Positions 43,751 to 54,043 are shown, numbered from the stretch's first letter. The stretch is DNA of 64,000 nucleotides from Muribaculum sp. An289 (GCF_002159555.1 NZ_NFIV01000010.1:1-64000); one strand, 5' to 3'. Program-made: numbers and translations. Notes: generated from the sequence alone by a model not told the origin.

Positions 43751-44800
43751 CAGCACTCCCTGCAAGTATGCGATTACTTTTTCGGGAACGGCATCCTTGA
43801 AAAGGACACGTTTTTCCGAATCGAGAAGATAAAGGGAAGGTATTGCCCTGACAGCATACAGGGAATTGTCGCGGAGTATGCCATACGGGTCGTAACCGTT
43901 GTGCCAGTCGGACGGATAAGAACTGCTGTAATCCTTCCAGGCCTCGATATCGGAATCGATATAGATGTTGAGGACGGCTATACGTCCGGCGGCGATGAGT
44001 TCCGTGAGACTGTGCCCGGAAGCATCCATCGGAGATGAGACGAGCCGGTCCATAATCTGGCGGCAGGCCTCGCAACCCGGGTTGGAGAAAAACATTATCA
44101 CATAGTCGGCATCCATGCCGTGCAGATTCGACACCCTGCCGGCCCTGTCGGAAAAAGCGAAATCCGAAGCCGTACTTCCCACCGGATTCAATGCGCACAG
44201 TCCCGCCTCGAAACGGTAACGGCCCCTTATGACCTCGTCGACAAAGGGCGAAGAAGCCAGGGCCGAAGCCAGATGGCCGTATATGTTCTCGTTCCTGAAA
44301 GGAGAATTTGGGTCATAAAAATACAGTGACATGTATTCGGCGAGCCGGTCGAGCATTACCGAAGAAGAATCAGCCGCACGCAGTGCGGAAGCCCGTTCCA
44401 GCAACCTGTCGAGTCCGGAAAACAGTGCGCCCGACTGTAGAATGAAAGCCTCCGGGTCGCTCGAAAGCACATCCACGAGATAAGCATAATTCTCGACGGC
44501 CTTTTTGAAATCCCCTTCGGTCACCCCGAGCAGAAGCGTATCGGACAGGGGAAATACCCTCGAAGTATCGAGAAAACCGTTCCAGAAATGTTCGCAAAGG
44601 TACCCGGCCATGGCCACCGTCCCCTGGTTCCGGACCAGAAGCGGAGCCTCGGGAAAAGGGAAAGGGACAGGCTGATCCGCAACAGCCGGACTGACAGACT
44701 CCGTAGTGCTTCCGCTGCCGCATGAGCAGGAGGGCAGGAATGAAAGCAGGACTGCGGCCGACAGCAAAACGGCAAAAACCTGTATTTTTTTCGGGGCCAT
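43748..44800 (-). CDS. Thioredoxin-like lipoprotein (DUF5106-type)
   Basis: A 350-residue lipoprotein (lipobox LPSC near residue 25). A helical domain (~60-210) resembles DUF5106; a thioredoxin-like fold follows, with the redox pair CEAC in FSNPGCEACRQI (~243) and the cis-proline strand AIPSLYLLD near the end. The active-site pair is intact, so it may be a periplasmic disulfide reductase. The gene starts 24 bases after the NptA-like stop and is probably in that operon. Confidence 0.78.
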   Translation of the reverse strand: MAPKKIQVFAVLLSAAVLLSFLPSCSCGSGSTTESVSPAVADQPVPFPFPEAPLLVRNQGTVAMAGYLCEHFWNGFLDTSRVFPLSDTLLLGVTEGDFKKAVENYAYLVDVLSSDPEAFILQSGALFSGLDRLLERASALRAADSSSVMLDRLAEYMSLYFYDPNSPFRNENIYGHLASALASSPFVDEVIRGRYRFEAGLCALNPVGSTASDFAFSDRAGRVSNLHGMDADYVIMFFSNPGCEACRQIMDRLVSSPMDASGHSLTELIAAGRIAVLNIYIDSDIEAWKDYSSSYPSDWHNGYDPYGILRDNSLYAVRAIPSLYLLDSEKRVLFKDAVPEKVIAYLQGVL

Positions 44801-44824
44801 TTTTCCTCCGTATCCGGTTGGATT

Positions 44825-46576
44825 TTATTTACGCCTTATCTCCAGTATCGCTTCGGAGACGTTTATGATGAAATCACCGACCCTTTCGAGTTCGGAAATT
44901 ATGTCCATGAAATATGTACCGCACAGATAATCGTAACCGCTTGTCTCTATGCTGGCAATATGCTTTTCGCGCAGCTTGTTGCGGCACTCGTTAATCGCCT
45001 GCTCTGCATAGAAGGCATTCTCGATATTCTTGATTACCATATAGCCGGCCTGGATGTTCTCGGTCATGCTGTCAATCGCATTGTCCACAAGCGTAAGCAT
45101 CTCGTCGATATCCGCGAGCATGACGGAATCGAATTCCTTTTTGTGGGTCTGCTTCCTTTTGAGGATGCGCCCGATCGCTTCCGCGGAATCCCCGAGGCTC
45201 TCCAGTTCACCTATTATCTTATACATGGCCCTTATCCGGCGGCTGCTTTCCTCGCTCATTTCCCCGGTCTCGGCCACCTTGTTCAGATAGGCGGCTATCT
45301 CGTATTCGAGCCTGTCGGTAGTCTCCTCGTATTTTCCGAGTTTTTTCAGAAGCTCGTCCAGTTTTACCGGGTCGGTTTCATGTATGGCTTCACGGACATT
45401 CATGAAATCCTCCTTGCATATCTGGGAGAAATGGACTATCTCCTGCTTGGCCTCTTCGAGGGAAAGCTCAGGAGCTCCCCAAGGGCCTGCATGTATGTAT
45501 TTCAACTTCATATTGTCCTCCGGAACAGTCTCCTTGTCCTTCACCAACCATGTCACGAACTTGACAATCAGAGGGATGAACCATATCAGGAGCGCCGTAT
45601 TGATGACATTGAACAAGGTATGCACGAAAGACACGCCGTAAAGCACGGAAGTGCTGCCGGCCGCTATTGCTGCCGCATCCGACGAGTTCTGCAACGAAAC
45701 CATATCTACGGAAAGCGGATCAGGCAATCCCAAGGCGGTCACTATCGAGGAGATAATCGACAGGAAAGGATTGAAAAGGGCTATCGCCCAGATGACACCG
45801 AACACATTGAATACGGTATGCGCACGTGCGGCCCTCTTTGCCGAAACATTTGCCACTGCCGCCGCTATATTGGCGGTAATTGTAGTCCCTATGTTCTCTC
45901 CGAGCACCAGGGCGGCGGCCATAGGGAAAGGTATCCAGCCGAAATTGACCATGACAAGGGTCAGGGCCATGGTGGCCGAAGACGATTGCAGCAATATCGT
46001 CAGGACAGTACCGATGCCGAGGAAGAGCAGGACTGACCAGAACCCGTAACCTGTCCATTGTTTAAGGAACTCCAAGGCCTGCGGACTCCCGCTCAAATCC
46101 GGAACCGAATCCTTCAGGAAAGTCAGGCCGAGGAAGAGCAGCGCAAAGCCCACCACGAATTCGCCGTAATTCTTCCTCGAACTTTTTTTGGAAACCGACA
46201 GGATGAAGCCCACTGCCATGAGCGGAATGGACAGTACCGATATGTCGGCCTTGAACCCGAGAAGTGATATGAGCCATGCGGTCACCGTCGTTCCTATGTT
46301 GGCTCCCATTATGACCCCCACGGCCTGCGCAAGCGAAAGGAGCCCGGCATTCACGAAACTCACCACCATTACGGTAGTCGCACTCGAAGATTGGATCAGA
46401 GATGTAATCAGAAGTCCGGTAAGTACGCTTTTGAAAGGGTTGGATGTCATGGATGCGAGTATGGAGCGCATCTTGTCTCCGGCAGCCTTCTGGAGGCCTT
46501 CGCTCATGAGGGTCATTCCGTAAAGGAACATTCCCAGAGCTCCGAACAGTGTCAGGATTTGTAAAACTATAGCCAT
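44825..46576 (-). CDS. Na/Pi cotransporter family protein with PhoU-like tail
   Basis: A 583-residue protein. The membrane part has two inverted NptA repeats, each with a QSSSAT motif (LIQSSSATTVMVVSF and LLQSSSATMALTLVM) and a GxNIGTT motif (GANIGTTVTA, GENIGTTITA). The C-terminal ~200 cytosolic residues are helical, as in PhoU. It probably imports phosphate with sodium. Divergent from the large barrel protein. Confidence 0.93.
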   Translation of the reverse strand: MAIVLQILTLFGALGMFLYGMTLMSEGLQKAAGDKMRSILASMTSNPFKSVLTGLLITSLIQSSSATTVMVVSFVNAGLLSLAQAVGVIMGANIGTTVTAWLISLLGFKADISVLSIPLMAVGFILSVSKKSSRKNYGEFVVGFALLFLGLTFLKDSVPDLSGSPQALEFLKQWTGYGFWSVLLFLGIGTVLTILLQSSSATMALTLVMVNFGWIPFPMAAALVLGENIGTTITANIAAAVANVSAKRAARAHTVFNVFGVIWAIALFNPFLSIISSIVTALGLPDPLSVDMVSLQNSSDAAAIAAGSTSVLYGVSFVHTLFNVINTALLIWFIPLIVKFVTWLVKDKETVPEDNMKLKYIHAGPWGAPELSLEEAKQEIVHFSQICKEDFMNVREAIHETDPVKLDELLKKLGKYEETTDRLEYEIAAYLNKVAETGEMSEESSRRIRAMYKIIGELESLGDSAEAIGRILKRKQTHKKEFDSVMLADIDEMLTLVDNAIDSMTENIQAGYMVIKNIENAFYAEQAINECRNKLREKHIASIETSGYDYLCGTYFMDIISELERVGDFIINVSEAILEIRRK

Positions 46577-46605
46577 TAGCCAGTGGTATTATTGCTTTGC
46601 GAGTG

Positions 46606-46633
46606 CAAATATACCATTATTTTGTTAGCTTTG
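46606..46633. promoter_or_regulatory. Divergent promoter boxes
   Basis: Minus-strand TATATTTG (46606-46613) faces the Na/Pi gene, and plus-strand TAGCTTTG (46626-46633) precedes the 997-residue gene by 8 bases. Confidence 0.5.
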
Positions 46634-46640
46634 CACCGGT

Positions 46641-49634
46641 ATGGGCACGTTTCTGAAATACTTCCGCGCAATTATTGCCGTAGCGGCCTGGCTCGCGCTG
46701 TCGGCCGGAACGGCAGCCGCCCAGTATTTTTCCCTCGGAGACGACCCTGGAGGAACAAGATGGCAGCAGCTCAGCACTCCCTACTATGATGTGATATACC
46801 CGCGCGGAATGGATTCCCTCGCATACGACTATGCCTTCAATCTCGAAAAATACCGTCCTCTCTCGCTCTGGGGAATGTCCGCTGTAGGAAAACGCATGCC
46901 GGTAATACTCCATCCGTACAACGCGACTCCCAACGGAATGGTGATGTGGGCCCCAAAAAGAATCGAAATGCTCACGACCCCGGACGGATACTCCCCATCG
47001 GCAGTGCCGTGGAGCAGGCATCTCGCCATGCACGAAAGCCGGCACATAGGGCACATCAACAATTTTACGGGAAGCGTTTTCAAACCGTTCAACTGGCTGT
47101 TCGGCCAACAGGCGGCAGGGCTGTTTTTCGGACTCTACCAGAACACATTCATGTATGAAGGGGATGCAGTAGTGACCGAGACCGTGCTGTCCGAAGGAGG
47201 CAGAGGGCGCGAGGCCCGGTTCATGAGCTACTACATGGCCGCTTTCGACAACGGGGATTTCCGCAACAGGGACAGATGGATAGTCGGCTCTTACAGGCAT
47301 TACACACCGGACAACTATGCCTACGGCTACCTGCTGAACAGTTATATCATCTATCTTACAGGGGATTACGGTTATTACGGAAAAATCCTTGAAACCATAC
47401 GCCGCCGCCCCTATATCCCGTGGGTAAACAATTACGCCTATAAAAAGGTCACGGGGAAAACCAAGAGGGAACTCCACCGGGAAGCCGTCGCACTTTATAC
47501 GAAAATCTGGAAGGAAGCCGCCGCCGGACGTCCCGAAGCCACCGCAAGCAGGATGGCAGTCAAAGAACCGCGGAGATATACGGAATATTCCGGGGGTACC
47601 CAAGGATATGACGGTAAAATATATTATGTCAAGCATTCGCTGCACCAGCCATACGTCCTCGTATCGGTAGACAGCTGCGGGAAAGAACGGAAAATCATCC
47701 CGTTTTCATACAATGCAAGCTGGCTTTCATCCGCGCCGGACGGGACAACGCTCTATTGGACAGAGGCGGTGAGCGACGAAAGATGGAGCCTGAAGGAAAG
47801 TTCGGACATATTTTCCTATGATTTGAAGGAAAAACGCAAACACCGCCTGACAAGAGGGGAAAGGTTCTGGAATGTCGCGGTTTCGGACGACGGAAAATAT
47901 CTCGCGACGACGGAATATGCCGCGGACGGAAAATATTTTCTCGTTGTCTTAAATGCCGATGACGGGAAAACCGCCTGCCGTCTCCGGTTGCCTCGGGGAA
48001 TAAGGTTCACGGAAAGCGTATGGGCGGAGGATGGCATCTATTCGCTCGGAATTACCGACAGGGGGATGGGAATATGGGAAACGCCCGTATACAGGACAGA
48101 CTCGTGCAAAGCGGAGATTATCGTGCTCGGGGAAACCCGGGGATTCCTGGCGGAAGAGTATGTAAATTTTTCAGAAATAGGAAAATACGAAAACAATATC
48201 ATGTATGTCTCCGACCGCGACGGGGTGAACGACCTGTATGGAACGGATATCGCGACCGGGGAAACGAGGAGGTTCCTCTCCACCCCTTACGGAATGGAAT
48301 CGTATGTATTCGACACCGCCGGCGGGAAACTGTATTTTTCAAAATTGGGAACGAAAGGTTATCTGCCGCACGTAAGCCTCGGGGACGGGAAAACCCTGCC
48401 GGTAACGGACAGCATCTGGCGCAACCCGATAACGGAAGAAATAACCCGGACAGCTCGTTCACAGATTCCGGACAGCCTTTTCGCAAGGGAGCCCGACACT
48501 TCCTCATTCGTAAAGAAAAGATACGGCAAGGCCGGACATATTTTCAACATCCATTCCTGGGCCCCGTTCTATTTCGACACCGACAATCTCCGTACCTTGA
48601 GTTTCGACGCCCTCAACGAGACCGCATCGATAGGAGCCGCCGTATGGTCGCAAAACCACCTCGGAACCGCACAGGCCATGTTGGGATATTTTTATAAAAA
48701 CAAAAGGCACGGGGGAGCCTTCCGGTTTACTTACTCGGGGCTGTACCCGGTGATAGAGCTCAATGCGAAATTCAACCCCCGCGCCTTCATCCGCAACACT
48801 GTGGATTTAATCGAGAAAGAAACGTCGTCGACAATGAGCGAATCCCCTTACAGGGACCCTTCGCTACAGATAAGCCTCAGCGCATACGTTCCCTTCGCTT
48901 TCAACTACGGGGGATGGTCAAGGGGGCTCATACCGCAGGTTTCGGCGGGGTTCAGCAATGACAGATATGAAATAATCACCGCCATAGACGGCGGGAAAAT
49001 GTACGAGCGCTACCGGTATGCCGTAAATTTTACGGCATCGCTGAGATATTACCAGATGAGACAGACACCGGTGGCGGCCGTCTATCCGGAATACGGATTC
49101 GGAATCGAGGCCGGACTGGCAGGGACCGGAAACATGAGACGTTATATAGGGGACAGGGTTTACGGATATGTTTACGGCTATCTGCCGGGAATCGCGAACC
49201 AGGGCATAAAACTGAGCGTGCTGCACGTAAGGGACTTGCAGAAAAAGCCTCTTGCAACGAGGAATATTTCACTCGCACCGCGGGGACTTTCCGGGAACGC
49301 ACAGGACCTGTTCAATCCGTCATGCGGAACCCTGGCAACGGCCGATTATGCAGTCCCGGTTTATCTCGGGGACATCTCCATTCCGGGAATACTTTATTTC
49401 AAACGTGCGGTACTGACCCCGTTTTTTGATATCGCCTTCAGCCACGACAGAGGAAATAGCGGGGAATGTTTTTCCGCAGGAGGCGACATAACCTTCGAAG
49501 TACACATATTAAATCTCCCTTACAGTTTTTCAGTAGGGACAAGGCTCGCATACAACGGGGGGAGCCTGCTTGCCCGGCTTCCCGGGACGGACAGGTTCTA
49601 TGCCGGCTTCCTGTTCAGCGCATCATTCGACTGA
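46641..49634 (+). CDS. Secreted metalloprotease-like / beta-propeller / barrel protein
   Basis: A 997-residue protein with a signal peptide (cleaved near AAAQ, residue 28). HESRH (131-135) is a complete HExxH zinc motif, and YEGDAVVTE (172-180) supplies a gluzincin-type third ligand. Residues ~300-600 look like a TolB/WD40-type propeller (repeated D..G..Y.V, YVSDRDGVNDLY). The last ~350 residues are alternating strands ending in FLFSASFD, like an outer-membrane barrel. It may be a surface-anchored peptidase. Which family it belongs to is not clear to me. Its end overlaps the convergent pnuC-like gene by 12 bases. Confidence 0.7.
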   Translation: MGTFLKYFRAIIAVAAWLALSAGTAAAQYFSLGDDPGGTRWQQLSTPYYDVIYPRGMDSLAYDYAFNLEKYRPLSLWGMSAVGKRMPVILHPYNATPNGMVMWAPKRIEMLTTPDGYSPSAVPWSRHLAMHESRHIGHINNFTGSVFKPFNWLFGQQAAGLFFGLYQNTFMYEGDAVVTETVLSEGGRGREARFMSYYMAAFDNGDFRNRDRWIVGSYRHYTPDNYAYGYLLNSYIIYLTGDYGYYGKILETIRRRPYIPWVNNYAYKKVTGKTKRELHREAVALYTKIWKEAAAGRPEATASRMAVKEPRRYTEYSGGTQGYDGKIYYVKHSLHQPYVLVSVDSCGKERKIIPFSYNASWLSSAPDGTTLYWTEAVSDERWSLKESSDIFSYDLKEKRKHRLTRGERFWNVAVSDDGKYLATTEYAADGKYFLVVLNADDGKTACRLRLPRGIRFTESVWAEDGIYSLGITDRGMGIWETPVYRTDSCKAEIIVLGETRGFLAEEYVNFSEIGKYENNIMYVSDRDGVNDLYGTDIATGETRRFLSTPYGMESYVFDTAGGKLYFSKLGTKGYLPHVSLGDGKTLPVTDSIWRNPITEEITRTARSQIPDSLFAREPDTSSFVKKRYGKAGHIFNIHSWAPFYFDTDNLRTLSFDALNETASIGAAVWSQNHLGTAQAMLGYFYKNKRHGGAFRFTYSGLYPVIELNAKFNPRAFIRNTVDLIEKETSSTMSESPYRDPSLQISLSAYVPFAFNYGGWSRGLIPQVSAGFSNDRYEIITAIDGGKMYERYRYAVNFTASLRYYQMRQTPVAAVYPEYGFGIEAGLAGTGNMRRYIGDRVYGYVYGYLPGIANQGIKLSVLHVRDLQKKPLATRNISLAPRGLSGNAQDLFNPSCGTLATADYAVPVYLGDISIPGILYFKRAVLTPFFDIAFSHDRGNSGECFSAGGDITFEVHILNLPYSFSVGTRLAYNGGSLLARLPGTDRFYAGFLFSASFD

Positions 49635-50330
49635 TTCCGCTTCACGCGCGGATTTGAGCCATACCCGGCAGCCGTTTACGGAGTTCATCAGATAGAACAC
49701 CCACATCAGCACCATCAGCGAAGCATGGCTGTCGCCTTCGACCGTGCAGACCACCCACATGGCTATGCTTATGACATTGTTTATAATCCAAAGCGCCCAC
49801 TGCTCGGCAAAGGCCGCCACCATAAGGGCCTGGGCTATTACCGAGAGAACGGTAGTCGCGGCATCCTTGTACGGCTGAGGGTCCCCTACCTTGTCAAGGA
49901 TAAGCCCGACAACGGCCGTCAGAACTATGCAGCCGATGGCAAGCAACACCCTCTGCACCGTAGTCATCCTCCTGGCCCTTACCGCCTTTACGTCATCCGT
50001 CGCACCCCGCCTGCGCCACTGCCACAGGCCGATGAACTGCATCGGAAAATAGTACAGGGCATTCAGGGCGGCATCTCCGTACAAATCCGACTTGAAGGAT
50101 ATCCAGGCATACAGCGAAACATTTATCACCCCGAAAAAATAATTCCATATATTGCCCTTGGCGACAAGTACAACACAGACTACCCCGGCAATCCCGGCTA
50201 CCGAGCCGAGCAAATCGACCTGGCCGGCCGCAATCGAGTGAATGAGATTCGCCGCAATTATGCCGATTATCAAAAAATAATCGAATGGGGCGAGAACACC
50301 GCTTTTGAAAAATTTTCCCAATCTTCCCAT
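49623..50330 (-). CDS. PnuC family vitamin-precursor transporter
   Basis: A 235-residue, seven-helix transporter. NIWNYFFGVINVSLYAWI, the YGDAALNALYYFPMQFIGLWQW segment and the central helix pair are PnuC features. Family members import nicotinamide riboside or, in PnuT, thiamine. No TPP riboswitch is visible upstream and no thiamine gene adjoins, so nicotinamide riboside is slightly favoured. It lies 8 bases after uvrC. Confidence 0.9.
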   Translation of the reverse strand: MGRLGKFFKSGVLAPFDYFLIIGIIAANLIHSIAAGQVDLLGSVAGIAGVVCVVLVAKGNIWNYFFGVINVSLYAWISFKSDLYGDAALNALYYFPMQFIGLWQWRRRGATDDVKAVRARRMTTVQRVLLAIGCIVLTAVVGLILDKVGDPQPYKDAATTVLSVIAQALMVAAFAEQWALWIINNVISIAMWVVCTVEGDSHASLMVLMWVFYLMNSVNGCRVWLKSAREAESVE

Positions 50331-50338
50331 TATTCCCG

Positions 50339-52135
50339 TTATTGGATTTCCTTATTATAAAATTTAAGAATTTTCGTTGCCAGATTTTTGCCTACGGCGG
50401 CCGTGAGGTCTTCATACGTTGCGTTAGCCACCCGGGACGCGCTTCCGAAACGCCTCAACAACGTCTCCTCGGTCTTCTCCCCGACTCCGGGAATGTCCCT
50501 CAGACGTGATTCTATCTGGGACTTGCTCCTGCGGTTTCGATGATGGGTGATGCCGAAACGGTGGGCTTCATCGCGAATCTGCATCATCAGCTTCAACGCG
50601 GAAGAATTCTTGTCAAGAAAGAGCGGATAGGGGTCGCCGGGGATTATCACTTCTTCAAGCCTCTTGGCAAGCCCGACCACCGTAACGTCTTCCAGAATCC
50701 CGAGTTCGGCAAGGGCCTCGCAGGCAAAGGACAGCTGCCCCTTCCCCCCGTCTATCACAATCAGGTCCGGCAGTTCCTCCCCTTCACGGAGCATCCTCGA
50801 ATAACGGCGGGTGAGGACTTCTTTCATCGAAGCGAAATCGTTGGCCCCGACGACTGTCTTGATATTGAAATGGCGGTAATCGGACTTGCTCGGCTTCCCG
50901 TCCCTGAAAACCACGCAGGATGCCACGGGATTCGTCCCCTGGATATTGGAGTTATCGAAACATTCTATATGGCGCGGGAGCTTCTCCATTCCAAGGGCAT
51001 TCCGCAGCTGCTCCATTACCTTCTCATGATATTCGTCCGGATTGACATGCTCCTCCTGTTTCATCAGGTCGAACTTGAAAGCGGCCGCATTCTTGCGGCT
51101 CAATTCGACAAGGCCGGCTTTTTCGCCGCGCTGGGGCACATGGATTTCCTTGCCCGGCATCTCCATGCCTATCGGCTGTGACACGAGTATTTCACGTGAC
51201 AAGTCTCCGAATTTGAAAGAAATCTCGGCTATGAAAGATTCGAGCATGGCCTCCTGTTCTTCCTCGATATTCATTTTTAACGCAAGATTCATGGACTGGA
51301 TGATACAGCCCTGCCTTACCCTGAGATAGTTCCCGTATCCGGTATAGCCGTCGAAAATCATAGAAAACACGTCCAAATCCGTTATGTCCGCACTCACTAT
51401 CAGCGAGCGGTCATAGTGTTTTTTCAGCAGTTCCGTTTTCTTGCGGTAATCTTCTGCTTCCTCGAAGGCCAGCCGCCCGGCAGCCTCCTGCATCCTTTCG
51501 GTATAACGCCTTATCATCTCCCTTCCTCCACCCTTGAGAAGCCGCACGGATTCGGATATGCCTTCGTTATATTCCTCTTTGGAAATCAAGCCCGCACACG
51601 GGGCCTTGCATTTTCCAGTATGGTAATTGAGGCACGGGCGCAAAGGCTTGGACCTTACGCTTTCCTGGGTGAACCTGTTCCGGCAGTCCCGCAGAGGAAA
51701 AAGGTTTTCGAACAGCTCTATCAGGCTGCGGGCGTGGCGCACCGAACTGTACGGCCCGAAATACGTACCGTTGGACTTTATGAACCTGCGCGTAAGGAAA
51801 ATCCTCGGAAAATCCTCGTCTGTCACGCAAATCCACGGATAGGTCTTGGAATCCTTGAGAAGGATGTTGTACTTGGGCTTGTACTGCTTTATCAGATTGT
51901 TTTCCAAAAGCAGGGCATCGGACTCGCTGTCCACCACGGTATGCTGCAAATCCGCTATTTTCGACACCATCAGTGCTGTCTTGCGAGTAAGCCTGTCGGG
52001 AGGCACAAAATATTGGGCCACCCTGTTTTTCAAGGACTTCGCCTTTCCGACATATATCACCTCGCCTGCCGAATCGTAGAAACGGTAGACCCCGGGAGCG
52101 TTAGGCAACAGTTTTATCCTCTCTCTTATATCCAC
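50339..52135 (-). CDS. uvrC: Excinuclease ABC subunit C
   Basis: A 598-residue nucleotide-excision-repair nuclease. GIY-YIG domain at the N-terminus (GVYRFYDSAGEVIYVGKA), UVR motif (~205-235), the RNase H-like nuclease core (FDNSNIQGTNPVASCVVF, VIDGGKGQL) and a C-terminal helix-hairpin-helix (RDIPGVGEKTEETLL). Complete. Confidence 0.98.
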   Translation of the reverse strand: MDIRERIKLLPNAPGVYRFYDSAGEVIYVGKAKSLKNRVAQYFVPPDRLTRKTALMVSKIADLQHTVVDSESDALLLENNLIKQYKPKYNILLKDSKTYPWICVTDEDFPRIFLTRRFIKSNGTYFGPYSSVRHARSLIELFENLFPLRDCRNRFTQESVRSKPLRPCLNYHTGKCKAPCAGLISKEEYNEGISESVRLLKGGGREMIRRYTERMQEAAGRLAFEEAEDYRKKTELLKKHYDRSLIVSADITDLDVFSMIFDGYTGYGNYLRVRQGCIIQSMNLALKMNIEEEQEAMLESFIAEISFKFGDLSREILVSQPIGMEMPGKEIHVPQRGEKAGLVELSRKNAAAFKFDLMKQEEHVNPDEYHEKVMEQLRNALGMEKLPRHIECFDNSNIQGTNPVASCVVFRDGKPSKSDYRHFNIKTVVGANDFASMKEVLTRRYSRMLREGEELPDLIVIDGGKGQLSFACEALAELGILEDVTVVGLAKRLEEVIIPGDPYPLFLDKNSSALKLMMQIRDEAHRFGITHHRNRRSKSQIESRLRDIPGVGEKTEETLLRRFGSASRVANATYEDLTAAVGKNLATKILKFYNKEIQ

Positions 52136-52143
52136 TTTTTTAT

Positions 52144-52151
52144 TATCTTTG
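52144..52151 (+). promoter_or_regulatory. Promoter box of acyltransferase gene
   Basis: TATCTTTG, 32 bases before the ATG and 9 bases upstream of the divergent uvrC start. Confidence 0.55.
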
Positions 52152-52183
52152 CAGGTAATACTAAAACCTACCTACGGGCATAA

Positions 52184-54004
52184 ATGGAAACAAATGTAAT
52201 CAATAAATCCGATATCAGAAAAGTTATCGGGCAGAAGAATCCATTAAGAGGCCTTGCATCAAACATACTGTACTATGCAATGGGCTTTGCCAAAATCAAC
52301 CGGGATTACCGCCCGATATCCGAACTGAAAGGAATCGAATTCGTGCGTGCCGCCATAGAGCGTTTCAAGCTGAAATGCACGATATCCGAAGACGATATAA
52401 AGAATATTCCGGCCGAAGGGGCCGCCGTGATAGTGTCGAACCATCCTTTCGGGGGAGCCGACGGCCTGCTGCTTTACGAAGCCGTCCACCATGTCAGAAG
52501 CGATGTGAAGGTCATGACCAACTTCATACTGTCGATGATAGGTCCGCTTTCTGACGATTTCCTTCCGGTCAATCCGTTCAGGGGGGCGAAATGGGCCCCG
52601 GGGAGCTCGTCGGGAATGAAACAGGCCATAAGGCATCTTGAAAACGGAGGGCTGCTGATTATTTTCCCGGCGGGGGAAGTATCGACGATACCGAAAAAGG
52701 ATTTTTATAAAAAGCTGTTTTCCAGAAGGGTCATGGCAAGGGATATCCCTTGGGAAAATTCTTCAATGAAGCTGATTGCAAGAAGCGGATGTCCGGTAAT
52801 TCCCGTATACTTCCACGGGCAGAACAGCCGGCTCTTCCATCTCGCAGGCCGCCTGAACCCGTATCTCCGCACGGCCCTCCTGCCGAGGGAATTCCTCAAA
52901 GCGAGAAAACGCACGGCCGTCCTGAAGATAGGGAAAGCCGTCAGCGCCGCCGATGTAGCCGCGCTCGCCGACAGGAAGATGCTGTCCAGACACCTGTATG
53001 CACGGTGCTACGCCCTGGAGGCCAATATCCCGGCGACCAACGAGTTCCTGGACGACGGGCCGCTCAAACCGATAGTAAAGGGGAAAAGCCAGGCGGAAAT
53101 CGAATGGGACATAGACAAGGCCAGGGCCAACGGAAACAGGCTCTTCGAGACCGCCGGATACGAAGTCTTCCTGCTCACATACAGGGAATACCATACAATC
53201 ATGTATGAACTTGCCCGGTTACGCGAAATCACCTTCAGGGAAATCGGCGAAGGAACCGGAAAGTCTTGCGACACCGACGAATACGATGTCTATTACAAGC
53301 ATCTCGTGCTTTGGGATGTGGCGAAAAGGAAGATAGCCGGTGCTTACCGTATCGGCATAGGCTCCGAGATAGTCCGGGACTTCGGACTTTCGGGCTTCTA
53401 CGTGGATACGCTGTTCCACTACAGGAAAGGGATGGAGGAAACGCTGAAACAGTCCATAGAACTCGGCAGGTCCTTCGTCGTTTCCGAATATCAGAAGGAA
53501 ATCTTTCCGCTGATGCTCCTCATCAAAGGCATACTCTTTTCGACCATGCGCTATCCCGAAGTAAGGTACGTGATAGGGCCCGTAAGCATAAGCAGCTGGT
53601 ATCCCGACCTTTATAAGAGCATTTTCGTAAAATACCTTTCGGAAAACTTCGGGCTTCCGTCCATGAGGAAACTCATCGACCCGGAACACCGCTTCAAGAA
53701 CCGTGTCGAAAAGGTAAACATCGACGACCTTCTTCTGGACAAATGCGACTCCATCGAGCATACGGACCGGTATATCATGGCCCTGAGCAACGGCAAGATG
53801 AGGATTCCTTCCCTGATAAAGAGATATCTGAAAATAGGTGTAAAGGTCATCGATTTCAACGTAGACCCTCTTTTCAACTACTGTGTGGACGGGCTCATCC
53901 TTCTGGACACGGACAATGTTTCCGAGAAAGAACTCAACCTCCTGCTCAAAGGCGAAAAAAATATAGACTCTTTCATAGAAAGGTTCTATAAAAAGAGTCT
54001 ATAA
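52184..54004 (+). CDS. Bifunctional acyltransferase, OlsF-like (PlsC + GNAT-type)
   Basis: A 606-residue fusion. Residues ~75-280 are a PlsC-type O-acyltransferase with the catalytic NHPFGGAD (HxxxxD form) and FPAGEVS. Residues ~300-600 are an OlsB-type N-acyltransferase: GAYRIGIG, FYVDTLFHY, SIELGRSFV and LLIKGILF. The same two activities are fused in OlsF and make acyl-amino-acid lipids (ornithine lipids, or glycine lipids in Bacteroides, where GlsA and GlsB are separate proteins). The amino-acid head group cannot be read. Monocistronic and divergent from uvrC. Confidence 0.85.
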   Translation: METNVINKSDIRKVIGQKNPLRGLASNILYYAMGFAKINRDYRPISELKGIEFVRAAIERFKLKCTISEDDIKNIPAEGAAVIVSNHPFGGADGLLLYEAVHHVRSDVKVMTNFILSMIGPLSDDFLPVNPFRGAKWAPGSSSGMKQAIRHLENGGLLIIFPAGEVSTIPKKDFYKKLFSRRVMARDIPWENSSMKLIARSGCPVIPVYFHGQNSRLFHLAGRLNPYLRTALLPREFLKARKRTAVLKIGKAVSAADVAALADRKMLSRHLYARCYALEANIPATNEFLDDGPLKPIVKGKSQAEIEWDIDKARANGNRLFETAGYEVFLLTYREYHTIMYELARLREITFREIGEGTGKSCDTDEYDVYYKHLVLWDVAKRKIAGAYRIGIGSEIVRDFGLSGFYVDTLFHYRKGMEETLKQSIELGRSFVVSEYQKEIFPLMLLIKGILFSTMRYPEVRYVIGPVSISSWYPDLYKSIFVKYLSENFGLPSMRKLIDPEHRFKNRVEKVNIDDLLLDKCDSIEHTDRYIMALSNGKMRIPSLIKRYLKIGVKVIDFNVDPLFNYCVDGLILLDTDNVSEKELNLLLKGEKNIDSFIERFYKKSL

Positions 54005-54043
54005 GAGTCTATAACCGTCTGCGGCAGTTTCTTAGGAGGCTTC

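Noticed and set aside
50331-50400. TPP riboswitch for the PnuC-like gene
   Set aside because: The upstream gene uvrC ends 8 bases away and no conserved TPP-box is visible.
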